From: an uncultured Paraprevotella sp.
Lineage (GTDB): Bacteria > Bacteroidota > Bacteroidia > Bacteroidales > Bacteroidaceae
NCBI GenBank assembly: GCA_900766785.1
Contig: CAAFWT010000188.1
Span: 1-7,672 of the forward strand
DNA: 7,672 bases
Direction: 5' to 3'
Shown: positions 1 through 6,823 of the stretch, piece after piece
How the letters are laid out: each line of letters starts with the position of its first letter
Numbering within the stretch: position 1 is the stretch's first letter
Position numbers and translations under genes: made by a program
Notes under the pieces: generated by a model
Database searches by the model: none
Told to the model about the DNA's origin: nothing
The model's input: the letters and a program-made list of their open reading frames with translations, nothing else

Positions 1-10
1 CGATACATTC

Positions 11-250
11 ATGTCTGAAATTGAAGCTAAAGTAAAAGAGATTATTGTGGACAAGTTGGGCGTTGACGCTGCTGATGTAACTCCCGAAGCATCTTTCACC
101 AACGACCTCGGTGCAGATTCACTGGACACCGTAGAGTTGATTATGGAGTTTGAGAAGGCATTCGACATCAACATTCCTGACGACAAGGCCGAGAAGATTT
201 CTACTGTTGCTGACGCAATCGCTTACATCGAGGAGAATCAGGGTAAGTAA
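11..250 (+). CDS. acpP: Acyl carrier protein (AcpP)
   Basis: This 79-residue acidic protein is the cytoplasmic carrier that holds growing acyl chains as thioesters during type II fatty-acid synthesis. The hallmark Asp-Ser-Leu motif sits at residues 36-38 in the context LGADSLDTVEL, so Ser37 is the expected site of 4'-phosphopantetheine attachment by holo-ACP synthase. Length and acidity match the family (about 77-80 residues), and the motif opens helix II as in other ACPs. The ATG at 11 gives the usual N-terminus, but only 10 nt precede it, so its promoter lies outside the window. The partner condensing enzyme FabF follows 38 nt downstream on the same strand, the usual acpP-fabF arrangement. 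The identification is firm. Confidence 0.98.
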   Translation: MSEIEAKVKEIIVDKLGVDAADVTPEASFTNDLGADSLDTVELIMEFEKAFDINIPDDKAEKISTVADAIAYIEENQGK

Positions 251-288
251 TTCCCTCTTTTCCTTTATGATCATTTAATTCCTGTAAT

Positions 289-1554
289 ATGGAGTTGAAG
301 AGAGTAGTAGTGACAGGTATTGGCGCCGTTAGCCCCTTGGGTAATTCTGCTGCGGAGACATGGCAGAAGTTGCTTGATGGTGTTAGTGGCGCAGCACCTA
401 TCACACATTTCGACGCCACAGAATTCAAGACTCAGTTTGCATGCGAACTGAAGGGTTTCAAGGCCGAGGACTTTATCGACCGCAAGGAAGCCCGTAAGAT
501 GGATCCTTATTGCCACTATGCACTGGCTGCTGCCAGCATGGCCATGGACGATAGCGCCATTGATCTGGAATCCATCGACAAGAATCGTGTGGGTGTGGTG
601 TTTGGTGTAGGAATCGGTGGAATGAAGACCTTTGAGGACGAGATTACCAACTATGCTCTGCATAAGGATACTCTTGGCCCCAAGTTCAATCCTTTCTTCG
701 TGCCTAAGATGATTGCCGACATCTGTGCCGGACAGATCAGTATTAAGTACGGATTCCATGGTCCCAACTACATCACTTCCAGCGCATGTGCCTCATCTAC
801 CAATGCATTGGCCGACGCATTCAACCTCATCCGTCTGGGTAAGGCAAATGTGATTGTCAGCGGAGGTTCCGAGGCTGCCATCATCCCCTGTGGAGTGGGT
901 GGCTTCAATGCCATGCATGCGCTGAGCACACGCAATGATGATCCCGAGCACGCCAGTCGCCCATTCAGTGCCAGCCGTGACGGATTCATCATGGGTGAGG
1001 GTGCTGCCTGCCTCATACTGGAGGAGCTGGAGCATGCCAAAGCCCGTGGCGCTAAGATTTATGCAGAGATGGCAGGCGCTGGCATGAGTGCCGACGCCCA
1101 TCACATTACTGCATCCCATCCCGAGGGATTGGGTGCAAAGCTTGTGATGCTGAATGCTTTAGAAGATGCAGAGTTGAAGCCCGAGGATATTGACTACATC
1201 AATGTTCATGGAACATCCACTCCCGTGGGTGATATCTCTGAGGTGAAGGCCATACAGGCTGTGTTCGGAGAACATGCCTATGAGCTGAACATCAGCAGTA
1301 CCAAGTCCATGACGGGACATCTGCTTGGCGCAGCCGGAGCTCTTGAGGCTATGGTGAGCGTGCTTGCAGTACAGAATGATGTGGTGCCTCCCACCATCAA
1401 TCATGAGGAGGGAGACGAAGATCCCGAAATCGACTATAAGTTGAATTTTACCTTCAACAAGGCTCAGCAGCGTACCGTACGTGCAGCTCTGAGCAATACG
1501 TTTGGCTTCGGTGGCCACAACGCTTGTGTCATCTTCAAGAAATACGCCGAGTAA
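289..1554 (+). CDS. fabF: Beta-ketoacyl-ACP synthase II (FabF)
   Basis: This 421-residue condensing enzyme elongates acyl-ACP with malonyl-ACP in cytoplasmic fatty-acid synthesis. The thiolase-fold Cys-His-His triad is intact: Cys167 in SSACASS, His307 in NVHGTSTP and His344 in KSMTGHLLGAAG. The C-terminal GFGGHN loop at 406-411 is also present. The protein opens with the family signature RVVVTGIGAVSPLGN. Length is close to the E. coli enzyme (about 413 residues). His-His rather than Cys-His-Asn chemistry separates it from FabH, and its position after acpP favours FabF over FabB. The ATG at 289 has no SD but follows a pyrimidine- and AT-rich 38-nt gap, which is normal for Bacteroidota. Its stop lies 12 nt before the rnc start. 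Confidence 0.97.
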   Translation: MELKRVVVTGIGAVSPLGNSAAETWQKLLDGVSGAAPITHFDATEFKTQFACELKGFKAEDFIDRKEARKMDPYCHYALAAASMAMDDSAIDLESIDKNRVGVVFGVGIGGMKTFEDEITNYALHKDTLGPKFNPFFVPKMIADICAGQISIKYGFHGPNYITSSACASSTNALADAFNLIRLGKANVIVSGGSEAAIIPCGVGGFNAMHALSTRNDDPEHASRPFSASRDGFIMGEGAACLILEELEHAKARGAKIYAEMAGAGMSADAHHITASHPEGLGAKLVMLNALEDAELKPEDIDYINVHGTSTPVGDISEVKAIQAVFGEHAYELNISSTKSMTGHLLGAAGALEAMVSVLAVQNDVVPPTINHEEGDEDPEIDYKLNFTFNKAQQRTVRAALSNTFGFGGHNACVIFKKYAE

Positions 1555-1566
1555 CATACTTGCGTA

Positions 1567-2352
1567 GTGCACATAAGAAACCTAATCGATGCGATAAGGC
1601 TTCCCTTCCGAAAAGAAAGGGAGCTTTATCGCTCTTTTTATTCCATACTGGGTTTTTACCCAAGGGATATATCTTATTACCGTCAGGCGCTCATGCACAA
1701 ATCCGTGGGCATGAATGTCTCTGGCGAGAAACCGCTCAACAACGAACGGCTGGAGTTTCTGGGTGATGCTGTCCTGGATGCCGTTGTGGGAGAGATAGTC
1801 TTCCATCACTTCCCTGGGAAGAAGGAAGGATTCCTCACCACAGCCCGCAGTAAGGTGGTAAAGCGAGAGACACTCGGACAATTGGCTGTGCAGTTGGGAC
1901 TGGACAAGCTGGTCCGGTATCAAGGCAGTTCACAGTTACACAACAGCTATGTGGCAGGCAATGCTTTCGAGGCATTGGTAGGAGCCATCTATCTCGACAG
2001 AGGTTATGATGCTTGCCTGCAGTTCGTCAAGAAGCGCATCCTGGAGCATCTCATTGACCTTGACAAACTGGCTTACCAGGAGGTGAACTTCAAGAGTAAA
2101 CTCCTGGAGTGGACACAAAAGCATAAGCTCACCCTGGAGTATGACCTCCTCTCCGAGGCTCGTGACTCATCCGGTTCGCCTGTATTCCGCACGCGCGTGC
2201 TTATCAATGGCATAGAATGCGGCAGGGGGACAGGCTTCTCCAAGAAGGAAAGTCATCAGGTGGCCAGCAGGAGTTCGCTGAATCATATCAAGAAAGACAA
2301 GAAACTGCATGCAACATTGTTGCAGAAGAACAGAAAGGAAACCAGCAAATGA
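1567..2352 (+). CDS. rnc: Ribonuclease III
   Basis: This 261-residue double-strand-specific endoribonuclease would process rRNA precursors and other structured RNAs. The RNase III domain covers about residues 20-165, with the signature NERLEFLGDAVL at 59-70 (Glu60, Glu63, Asp67) and Glu87 in KKEGFL. The second metal-binding segment is AGNAFEALVGAIYLD at 130-144: Glu135 is present, but Asn132 replaces the usual Asp. A double-stranded-RNA-binding domain follows at about 172-242, ending in SKKESHQVASRSSL, then a basic tail. The start is a GTG at 1567. The only in-frame ATG near the N-terminus is at codon 43, too late for the fold, and the upstream in-frame stop is that of fabF. The basic N-terminal extension makes it longer than the E. 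coli enzyme (226 residues). The stop overlaps the next gene by 4 nt, and a strong hairpin lies in codons 9-22. Confidence 0.96.
   Translation: MHIRNLIDAIRLPFRKERELYRSFYSILGFYPRDISYYRQALMHKSVGMNVSGEKPLNNERLEFLGDAVLDAVVGEIVFHHFPGKKEGFLTTARSKVVKRETLGQLAVQLGLDKLVRYQGSSQLHNSYVAGNAFEALVGAIYLDRGYDACLQFVKKRILEHLIDLDKLAYQEVNFKSKLLEWTQKHKLTLEYDLLSEARDSSGSPVFRTRVLINGIECGRGTGFSKKESHQVASRSSLNHIKKDKKLHATLLQKNRKETSK
1591..1639 (+). promoter_or_regulatory. Strong hairpin plus U-rich tract inside the start of rnc
   Basis: The arms GCGATAAGGCTTCCCTT (1591-1607) and AAGGGAGCTTTATCGC (1617-1632) pair over 16 positions, with one G-U wobble (1598/1625) and one bulged T (1602), closing a 9-nt loop. TCTTTTT follows directly (1633-1639). 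The structure starts 24 nt after the GTG start codon. A shorter competing hairpin, AAAGGGAGC (1616-1624) with GCTCTTTTT (1631-1639), shares the central arm. The pairing is read directly from the sequence. A role as RNase III cleavage site, attenuator or initiation-limiting structure is inference. The stretch also encodes the plausible protein segment AIRLPFRKERELYRSF, so coding constraint could explain part of it. Confidence 0.5.
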
Positions 2353-3860
2353 GCCTTACAGCATTAGTTCGACCTTTTTTCTATCGGCGTCAGAAGCAGC
2401 TTGATTTGTATTCCACACAAGCCCGTCAGTTGCAGATGCATGTTCTGAAGCGTCTTCTTTCCAAAGCTTCTGATACGGAGTGGGGGCACCTGCATGGTTA
2501 CTCCAGCCGTATGTCATATGATGAGTTTGCTGCACATACACCTGTCAGTTCTTACGAAGAGCTGAAAGGATATATCGACAGAATGCGTCACGGCCAGAAG
2601 GATATCCTATGGCCCGGACGCGTGAAGTTCTATGCCAAGTCCAGTGGAACCACAAGTGACAAGAGTAAGTTCATACCTGTAAGCACAGACGGACTTCATG
2701 ACACCCACTATGCAGGTGGACGTGATGCCGTGGTATGGTATCTCTCACGTCATCCCGAGAGTCGTCTCTTCGATGGTAAAGCCCTCATCCTGGGTGGCAG
2801 TCATGCACCCAATTACAACCTGCCTCATAGCCTGGTGGGGGACTTGAGTGCTATACTGATAGAGAATATCAATCCTCTGGTCAACCTGGTCAGGACTCCC
2901 TGCAAGCAGACAGCCCTTCTGGCTGATTTCGAAGAGAAACGCAAGCGCATTGCACAAGAGGCCTTGCATGCCAATGTGACCAATCTGAGCGGTGTGCCCT
3001 CATGGATGCTTTCCGTCTTGTTGCAGGTTCTGGAGGAGGCTGGAACTGACCGTCTGGAACAGGTATGGCCCAATCTGGAAGTCTTCTTCCACGGCGGAGT
3101 GGCCTTTACTCCCTATCGTGAGCAATACAGGAAGTTGATAGCCAAGCCAGGTATGAACTATATGGAGACGTACAATGCCTCGGAAGGTTTCTTCGGCCTT
3201 CAGGACGATCCCTCCGATGAGAGCATGAGCCTGATGCTTGACTATGGTGTCTTCTATGAGTTCATCCCCATGGATCAGTTGGACAGTCCCCATCCCGAGG
3301 TGCTCCCCATATGGGATGTGGAGACAGGCAGAAACTATGCCATGGTCATTACCACCAGCAGTGGTCTCTGGCGATATCTGATAGGCGACACCGTGCGCTT
3401 CACTTCGCTCAATCCATACAAGTTTGTGATCACCGGGCGTACCAAGTTCTTTATCAATGCCTTTGGCGAGGAACTGATTGTGGACAATGCCGAGAAGGGA
3501 CTTGCTGAGGCTTGTGCCGCCACGGGTGCTCAGGTGCTGGAGTATACGGCAGCCCCTGTGTTTATGGACGAGCAGGGCAAGTGCCGTCATCAGTGGCTTG
3601 TGGAGTTCAGTAAGGAACCTGCCGACCTGGATGCGTTTGCACGTCTGCTCGATGAGGCTCTTCAGCGCATCAACTCCGACTATGAAGCCAAGCGCTACAA
3701 GGATATCACCTTGCAACCCTTGCAGATGCTCAAGGCACGTCCAGGAGTGTTTCATGACTGGCTCAAGTCAAAAGGAAAACTGGGTGGGCAGCATAAGGTG
3801 CCCCGCCTGAGCAATAAGCGGGATACTATCGAGGAAATTCTCACGATGAACAAAGATTGA
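2349..3860 (+). CDS. GH3-family adenylating / acyl-acid amido synthetase-like protein
   Basis: This 503-residue cytoplasmic protein resembles the GH3 family, ANL-type enzymes that adenylate a carboxylic acid and, in plants, conjugate it to an amino acid. Visible motifs, in order, are an ATP-binding loop YAKSSGTTSDKSKFIPVS at 95-112, YMETYNASEGFF at 271-282, LWRYLIGDTVRF at 340-351, GRTKFFINAFGEEL at 363-376, and the C-terminal segment KLGGQHKVPRLSNKRD at 477-492. No signal peptide is seen. The ATG at 2349 overlaps the rnc TGA (2350-2352), and MSLTALVRPFFYRRQ begins a typical GH3 N-terminus. An in-frame start at 2217 would add 44 residues lying over rnc and is unlikely. The stop overlaps the next gene by 1 nt. 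The substrate is unknown. Its place after acpP-fabF suggests a fatty or other lipid carboxylate, but that is inference. The common label 'auxin-responsive promoter' is inherited from plants and should not be read literally. Confidence 0.9.
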   Translation: MSLTALVRPFFYRRQKQLDLYSTQARQLQMHVLKRLLSKASDTEWGHLHGYSSRMSYDEFAAHTPVSSYEELKGYIDRMRHGQKDILWPGRVKFYAKSSGTTSDKSKFIPVSTDGLHDTHYAGGRDAVVWYLSRHPESRLFDGKALILGGSHAPNYNLPHSLVGDLSAILIENINPLVNLVRTPCKQTALLADFEEKRKRIAQEALHANVTNLSGVPSWMLSVLLQVLEEAGTDRLEQVWPNLEVFFHGGVAFTPYREQYRKLIAKPGMNYMETYNASEGFFGLQDDPSDESMSLMLDYGVFYEFIPMDQLDSPHPEVLPIWDVETGRNYAMVITTSSGLWRYLIGDTVRFTSLNPYKFVITGRTKFFINAFGEELIVDNAEKGLAEACAATGAQVLEYTAAPVFMDEQGKCRHQWLVEFSKEPADLDAFARLLDEALQRINSDYEAKRYKDITLQPLQMLKARPGVFHDWLKSKGKLGGQHKVPRLSNKRDTIEEILTMNKD

Positions 3861-5821
3861 TGGGTAAGAAGCATTTTCTTCTGGGCTTGCTTGTGCTGTT
3901 CCTGACAGGAGCATGTGCCAGCATAGGCAGTCCCGATGGAGGACGATTCGACGAGACTCCACCGCGTGTCCTGAGCAGTATGCCCAAGGATGGAGCTGTC
4001 AATGTCTCTGCCAAGAAGGTGCAGATACTCTTTGATGAATACGTGAAGCTGGAGAAGGCCAATGAGAAAGTGATAGTGTCACCTCCCCAGATAGAGACGC
4101 CCAACGTGAGAGCCGAGGGCAAGCGCGTCAAGGTGGACCTTTATGACACTCTGAGGCCCAACACCACTTATACGATAGATTTCAGTGATGCCATCGAGGA
4201 CAACAACGAAGGCAATCCCATGGGACAGTACACCTACTCCTTCAGCACGGGTTCTGTCATAGACACCATGGAGGTATCGGGATATGTGCTTGCTGCCGAT
4301 AATCTGGAACCCATCAAGGGAATCATGGTGGGACTCTATCCTGCCGACAGCACCTGGGCCGATACGCTCTTCCGCACCCGTCCTTTCCTGCGTGTGTCAC
4401 GTACCAATGGAGAGGGAAAGTTCACCATCAAGGGTGTGAAGGATGGCCAGTACAGAGTGCTGGCCCTTGAGGACAAGGATGGAGACTACCTCTTCAGTCA
4501 GAAGAATGAGCGCGTGGCCTTCGACACGGTGATATATTCTACGGGCAAATATCCGGATGTGCGTATGGATACGGTGTGGAGAGACAGCGTGTGGTATGAT
4601 TCCATACGCGTGGTGCCTTACACACATTACACTCCCGATGATGTGGTCTTGCTTGCATTCCTCGAAGATGGGCAGGAACGTCATTTGCTCAAGAGCGTCT
4701 ATGCCGACCCCTTCAGTTTTACCTTCTACTTCACAGCCCCATCGGACAGTACGCCAGTCATCAAGGGACTTAACTTCGATGAATCTTCCCTGGTGACGGA
4801 TGCTTCCGTTCATAATGATACAGTCACCTATTGGGTGAAAGATACTGCCCTCTTGGCCAGACAGGATACACTCTCTTTCATCCTTACTTATCAGGAGACA
4901 GATACGCTGGGACAGCTGGTGGAACGCATGGACACACTTGACCTCTCGCCCAAGACCACCTATGCCAAGATTCAGGCAGAGCGTAACAAGACGATAGAGG
5001 CATGGGAGAAAGACCGTGAGCGCAGGGAGAAGAAAGCCAAGAAACCGCTTCCTCATGAAGAGAATCCCTACAGGCGTGTATGGCTTGAAGGAGGTTTCAA
5101 ACCCTCTGGCGGATTGGATCCCAATCAGAATATGCGTTATCTCGCCAAGGAACCTGTGCTGAGCGTGGATAGCACGAAGTTGCATTTCTATCTGCAGAAG
5201 GATACCAACTGGTTGCCTGCTCCCTATCTGTTCCTCCCCGACGAGAACTCAAGCAAGACTTACACCCTGTATGCCGAGTGGGAACCCGGATGTAAGTATC
5301 GCTTTGTGATGGATACCGCTGCTGTGGTGAGTGTGCTCGGTCATGAGTCCAAGTATAGCAAGCAGGAGTTCCGGGTCAGAGCCAATGATGAGTTCGGTTC
5401 TATCTTTATCCATGTGATAAGTCCCGATACGGGAGTGGTGGTACAATTACTTGACCGCTCGGACAAGGTGGTTGCCAAAGAGCGTGCCGACAAGGATGGC
5501 AATGCCGACTTCTTCTATATGAAACCTGGTGAATACTTCATGCGCTGCTTTGTGGATGCCAATGGCAACGGACTGTGGGACACGGGCGAATATGCCACGG
5601 GCCGACAGCCAGAGAAGGTGTATTATTTTGGCAAGCCACTGCCTCTCAAGGCACAATGGGACCTCAGACAGGACTGGGACCTCAGGGCTGTAGCTTTGGA
5701 AAAGCAGAAACCAAAGGCTATCACCAAACAGAAACCTGACCAGCAAAAGAAGGTGAAGAGTCGTAATGCGGAGCGCGACCGTGAGCGGCAGAAAGGAAAA
5801 GGTTCCAGTTCCCAAAGATAA
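3860..5821 (+). CDS. Large Ig-like (SbsA/Big_5-type) lipoprotein
   Basis: This 653-residue protein is predicted to be a lipid-anchored envelope protein. The N-terminus has Lys3-Lys4, a hydrophobic stretch from about 6 to 15, and a lipobox-like LTGAC with Cys19 as the lipidation site. Residues 32-132 (TPPRVLSSMPKDGAVNVS through YTYSFSTG) resemble a bacterial Ig-like Big_5 domain. A second beta-sandwich-like segment with GEGKFTIKGVKDGQYRVLAL follows at about 138-213. A highly charged, probably helical linker spans about 371-400. Near the C-terminus is DANGNGLWDTGEY (566-578), a motif frequent in such Bacteroidota proteins. The last 37 residues are strongly basic. The ATG at 3860 shares its A with the GH3 stop; a TTG one codon earlier is less likely. 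The residues after Cys19 (ASIGSPDGG) lack the acidic run linked to surface export in some Bacteroidota, so its side of the outer membrane is uncertain. No enzymatic motif was seen. Confidence 0.85.
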   Translation: MGKKHFLLGLLVLFLTGACASIGSPDGGRFDETPPRVLSSMPKDGAVNVSAKKVQILFDEYVKLEKANEKVIVSPPQIETPNVRAEGKRVKVDLYDTLRPNTTYTIDFSDAIEDNNEGNPMGQYTYSFSTGSVIDTMEVSGYVLAADNLEPIKGIMVGLYPADSTWADTLFRTRPFLRVSRTNGEGKFTIKGVKDGQYRVLALEDKDGDYLFSQKNERVAFDTVIYSTGKYPDVRMDTVWRDSVWYDSIRVVPYTHYTPDDVVLLAFLEDGQERHLLKSVYADPFSFTFYFTAPSDSTPVIKGLNFDESSLVTDASVHNDTVTYWVKDTALLARQDTLSFILTYQETDTLGQLVERMDTLDLSPKTTYAKIQAERNKTIEAWEKDRERREKKAKKPLPHEENPYRRVWLEGGFKPSGGLDPNQNMRYLAKEPVLSVDSTKLHFYLQKDTNWLPAPYLFLPDENSSKTYTLYAEWEPGCKYRFVMDTAAVVSVLGHESKYSKQEFRVRANDEFGSIFIHVISPDTGVVVQLLDRSDKVVAKERADKDGNADFFYMKPGEYFMRCFVDANGNGLWDTGEYATGRQPEKVYYFGKPLPLKAQWDLRQDWDLRAVALEKQKPKAITKQKPDQQKKVKSRNAERDRERQKGKGSSSQR

Positions 5822-5844
5822 CTTCGTCCTCGCAGGAGGAAAGG

Positions 5845-5907
5845 ATGCAGAATAAGTCATACGTATGTTGTCCCTGCCGTGGCTCAGAATTGCCTGGGAG
5901 GAACTGA
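5845..5907 (+). other. Possible 20-codon leader ORF with its own SD
   Basis: ATG at 5845 opens a 20-codon frame, MQNKSYVCCPCRGSELPGRN, ending with TGA at 5905-5907. It is preceded by AGGAGG (5834-5839) with a 5-nt spacer and ends 20 nt before the DUF3108 start. The Cys-Cys-Pro-Cys run is notable. ORFs this short arise by chance, and only the SD-like sequence supports translation, so this is a candidate and not a called gene. Confidence 0.2.
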
Positions 5908-5912
5908 CCAAT

Positions 5913-5920
5913 AAAGGAGG
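5913..5920 (+). promoter_or_regulatory. Strong Shine-Dalgarno sequence deciding the DUF3108 start
   Basis: AAAGGAGG lies 7 nt upstream of the ATG at 5928 and is complementary to the conserved CCUCCUUU at the 16S rRNA 3' end. It selects 5928 over the in-frame ATG at 5865. Such a strong SD is unusual in Bacteroidota, where most genes lack one, and no other gene in this window has a comparable site. Confidence 0.7.
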
Positions 5921-5927
5921 AATAGCT

Positions 5928-6779
5928 ATGAAACACAATTGGAATCTGAAAAGAGCAAGGCTGCAAGGCATACTTGTACTCATGTCTGTGATGATTTGTG
6001 CCATCTCCACAGGGATGCGGGCACAATGTACAGCCAGTAATACTGCCTTCCAGGGTGGGGAAGTGCTTGACTATACATTATATTTCAACTGGAAGTTTGT
6101 GTGGATGAAGGCCGGGACAGCACGGATGGAAATTCGTGACACCAACTGGCGGGGAAAGGACGTCTATCAGGGCGAACTGATTACGCGCACCAACAAGAAG
6201 CTCGACAACTACTTCCTCATGCGGGACACTCTGCAAAGCATACTCTCCAAGGATATGCGCCCCTGCTATTACAAGAAGGCTGCCAATGAGGGCGGACGCT
6301 ATTACGTGGACCAGGTGTGGTATGACTATCCCGATGGGCAGACCGTCAATCTCAAACAGCAATATCTCAGCAGGAAGGGGAATCTCAGCAATACCTCCTA
6401 CAGCAGCTCCGACTGTATATATGATATGATGAGCATCATGCTCTGCGCCCGTTCGCAGGATGCAAGCAAACTCCAGAAGGGAGACAAACTGGTGTATCCG
6501 ATGGCCGACGGTCGCAGGGTGGAGAATATCACGCTGGTTTATCGTGGAAAGGAAAACCTGCGCATCAGAAACTCCGATGTCACATACCGATGCCTGGTAT
6601 TCTCATTTGTGGAATATAAGGGTAAGAAGGAGATAGAGATTATCACCTTCTATATCACGGACGATGCCAATCATATGCCCGTACGTCTGGATATGTTCCT
6701 GAAGTTTGGCGTGGCCAAAGCTTACCTGAGCAGGGCCAGAGGCTTGCGCAATGCCTGTACTTCCATTATAAAGGAATAA
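5928..6779 (+). CDS. Secreted DUF3108-family protein
   Basis: This 283-residue protein of unknown function is predicted to be exported. The N-terminus carries Lys8-Arg9-Arg11, then a hydrophobic core at about 14-27 and a likely signal-peptidase I site after Ala32 (GMRA|QC). There is no good lipobox, so a soluble periplasmic product is more likely than a lipoprotein. The mature part resembles DUF3108: GEVLDYTLYFNWKFVWMKAGTARMEI (44-69), then RTNKKLDNYFLMRDTLQSIL (87-106), a region with YDMMSIMLCAR (165-175), and ADDANHMPVRLD-like DDANHMPVRLDMFLKFG (245-261) near the end. Secondary structure looks mainly beta. The start at 5928 is chosen because of the SD and because the signal peptide begins there; starting at 5865 would place 21 unrelated residues before it. 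It follows the Ig-like lipoprotein by 106 nt, so it may have partly separate control, and it is convergent with upp. Confidence 0.83.
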   Translation: MKHNWNLKRARLQGILVLMSVMICAISTGMRAQCTASNTAFQGGEVLDYTLYFNWKFVWMKAGTARMEIRDTNWRGKDVYQGELITRTNKKLDNYFLMRDTLQSILSKDMRPCYYKKAANEGGRYYVDQVWYDYPDGQTVNLKQQYLSRKGNLSNTSYSSSDCIYDMMSIMLCARSQDASKLQKGDKLVYPMADGRRVENITLVYRGKENLRIRNSDVTYRCLVFSFVEYKGKKEIEIITFYITDDANHMPVRLDMFLKFGVAKAYLSRARGLRNACTSIIKE

Positions 6780-6823
6780 GGAAAGGCATTATCCTCCCTC
6801 CCATCTCAAGGCGTTGTGTCATG

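Noticed and set aside
240..260. Possible weak terminator after acpP: AGGG (240-243) with CCCT (253-256), then pyrimidine-rich sequence
   Set aside because: The stem is only 4 bp with a 9-nt loop, too weak to call.
1552..1569. fabF and rnc in the same reading frame, suggesting a readthrough fusion
   Set aside because: A TAA stop and 12 nt separate them, no recoding signal is seen, and same-frame spacing has a one-in-three chance.
2217..2348. Upstream in-frame start for the GH3 gene
   Set aside because: It would add 44 residues encoded over rnc in another frame, with low-complexity Gln/Glu content. The ATG at 2349 gives the normal family N-terminus and a classic ATGA overlap.
3000..3755. 251-codon open frame on the minus strand opposite the GH3 gene
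   Set aside because: It lies wholly antisense to a gene with clear GH3 motifs, shows no recognisable domain, and is the sort of shadow frame produced by codon bias.
4397..5185. 262-codon open frame on the minus strand opposite the Ig-like lipoprotein
   Set aside because: It is antisense to a well-supported lipoprotein gene, with no signal or domain that I recognise.
5819..5826. TAACTTCG as a -7 box for a DUF3108 promoter
   Set aside because: It has one mismatch to TAnnTTTG and no TTTG-like element at the expected upstream distance.
5865..5927. Upstream in-frame ATG for the DUF3108 gene
   Set aside because: It would put 21 residues before the signal peptide and lacks an SD, whereas 5928 has a strong one.
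6773..6823. Bidirectional terminator between DUF3108 and upp
   Set aside because: Only an imperfect GGAATAA / TTATCC pairing is visible and no T-tract follows on either strand.
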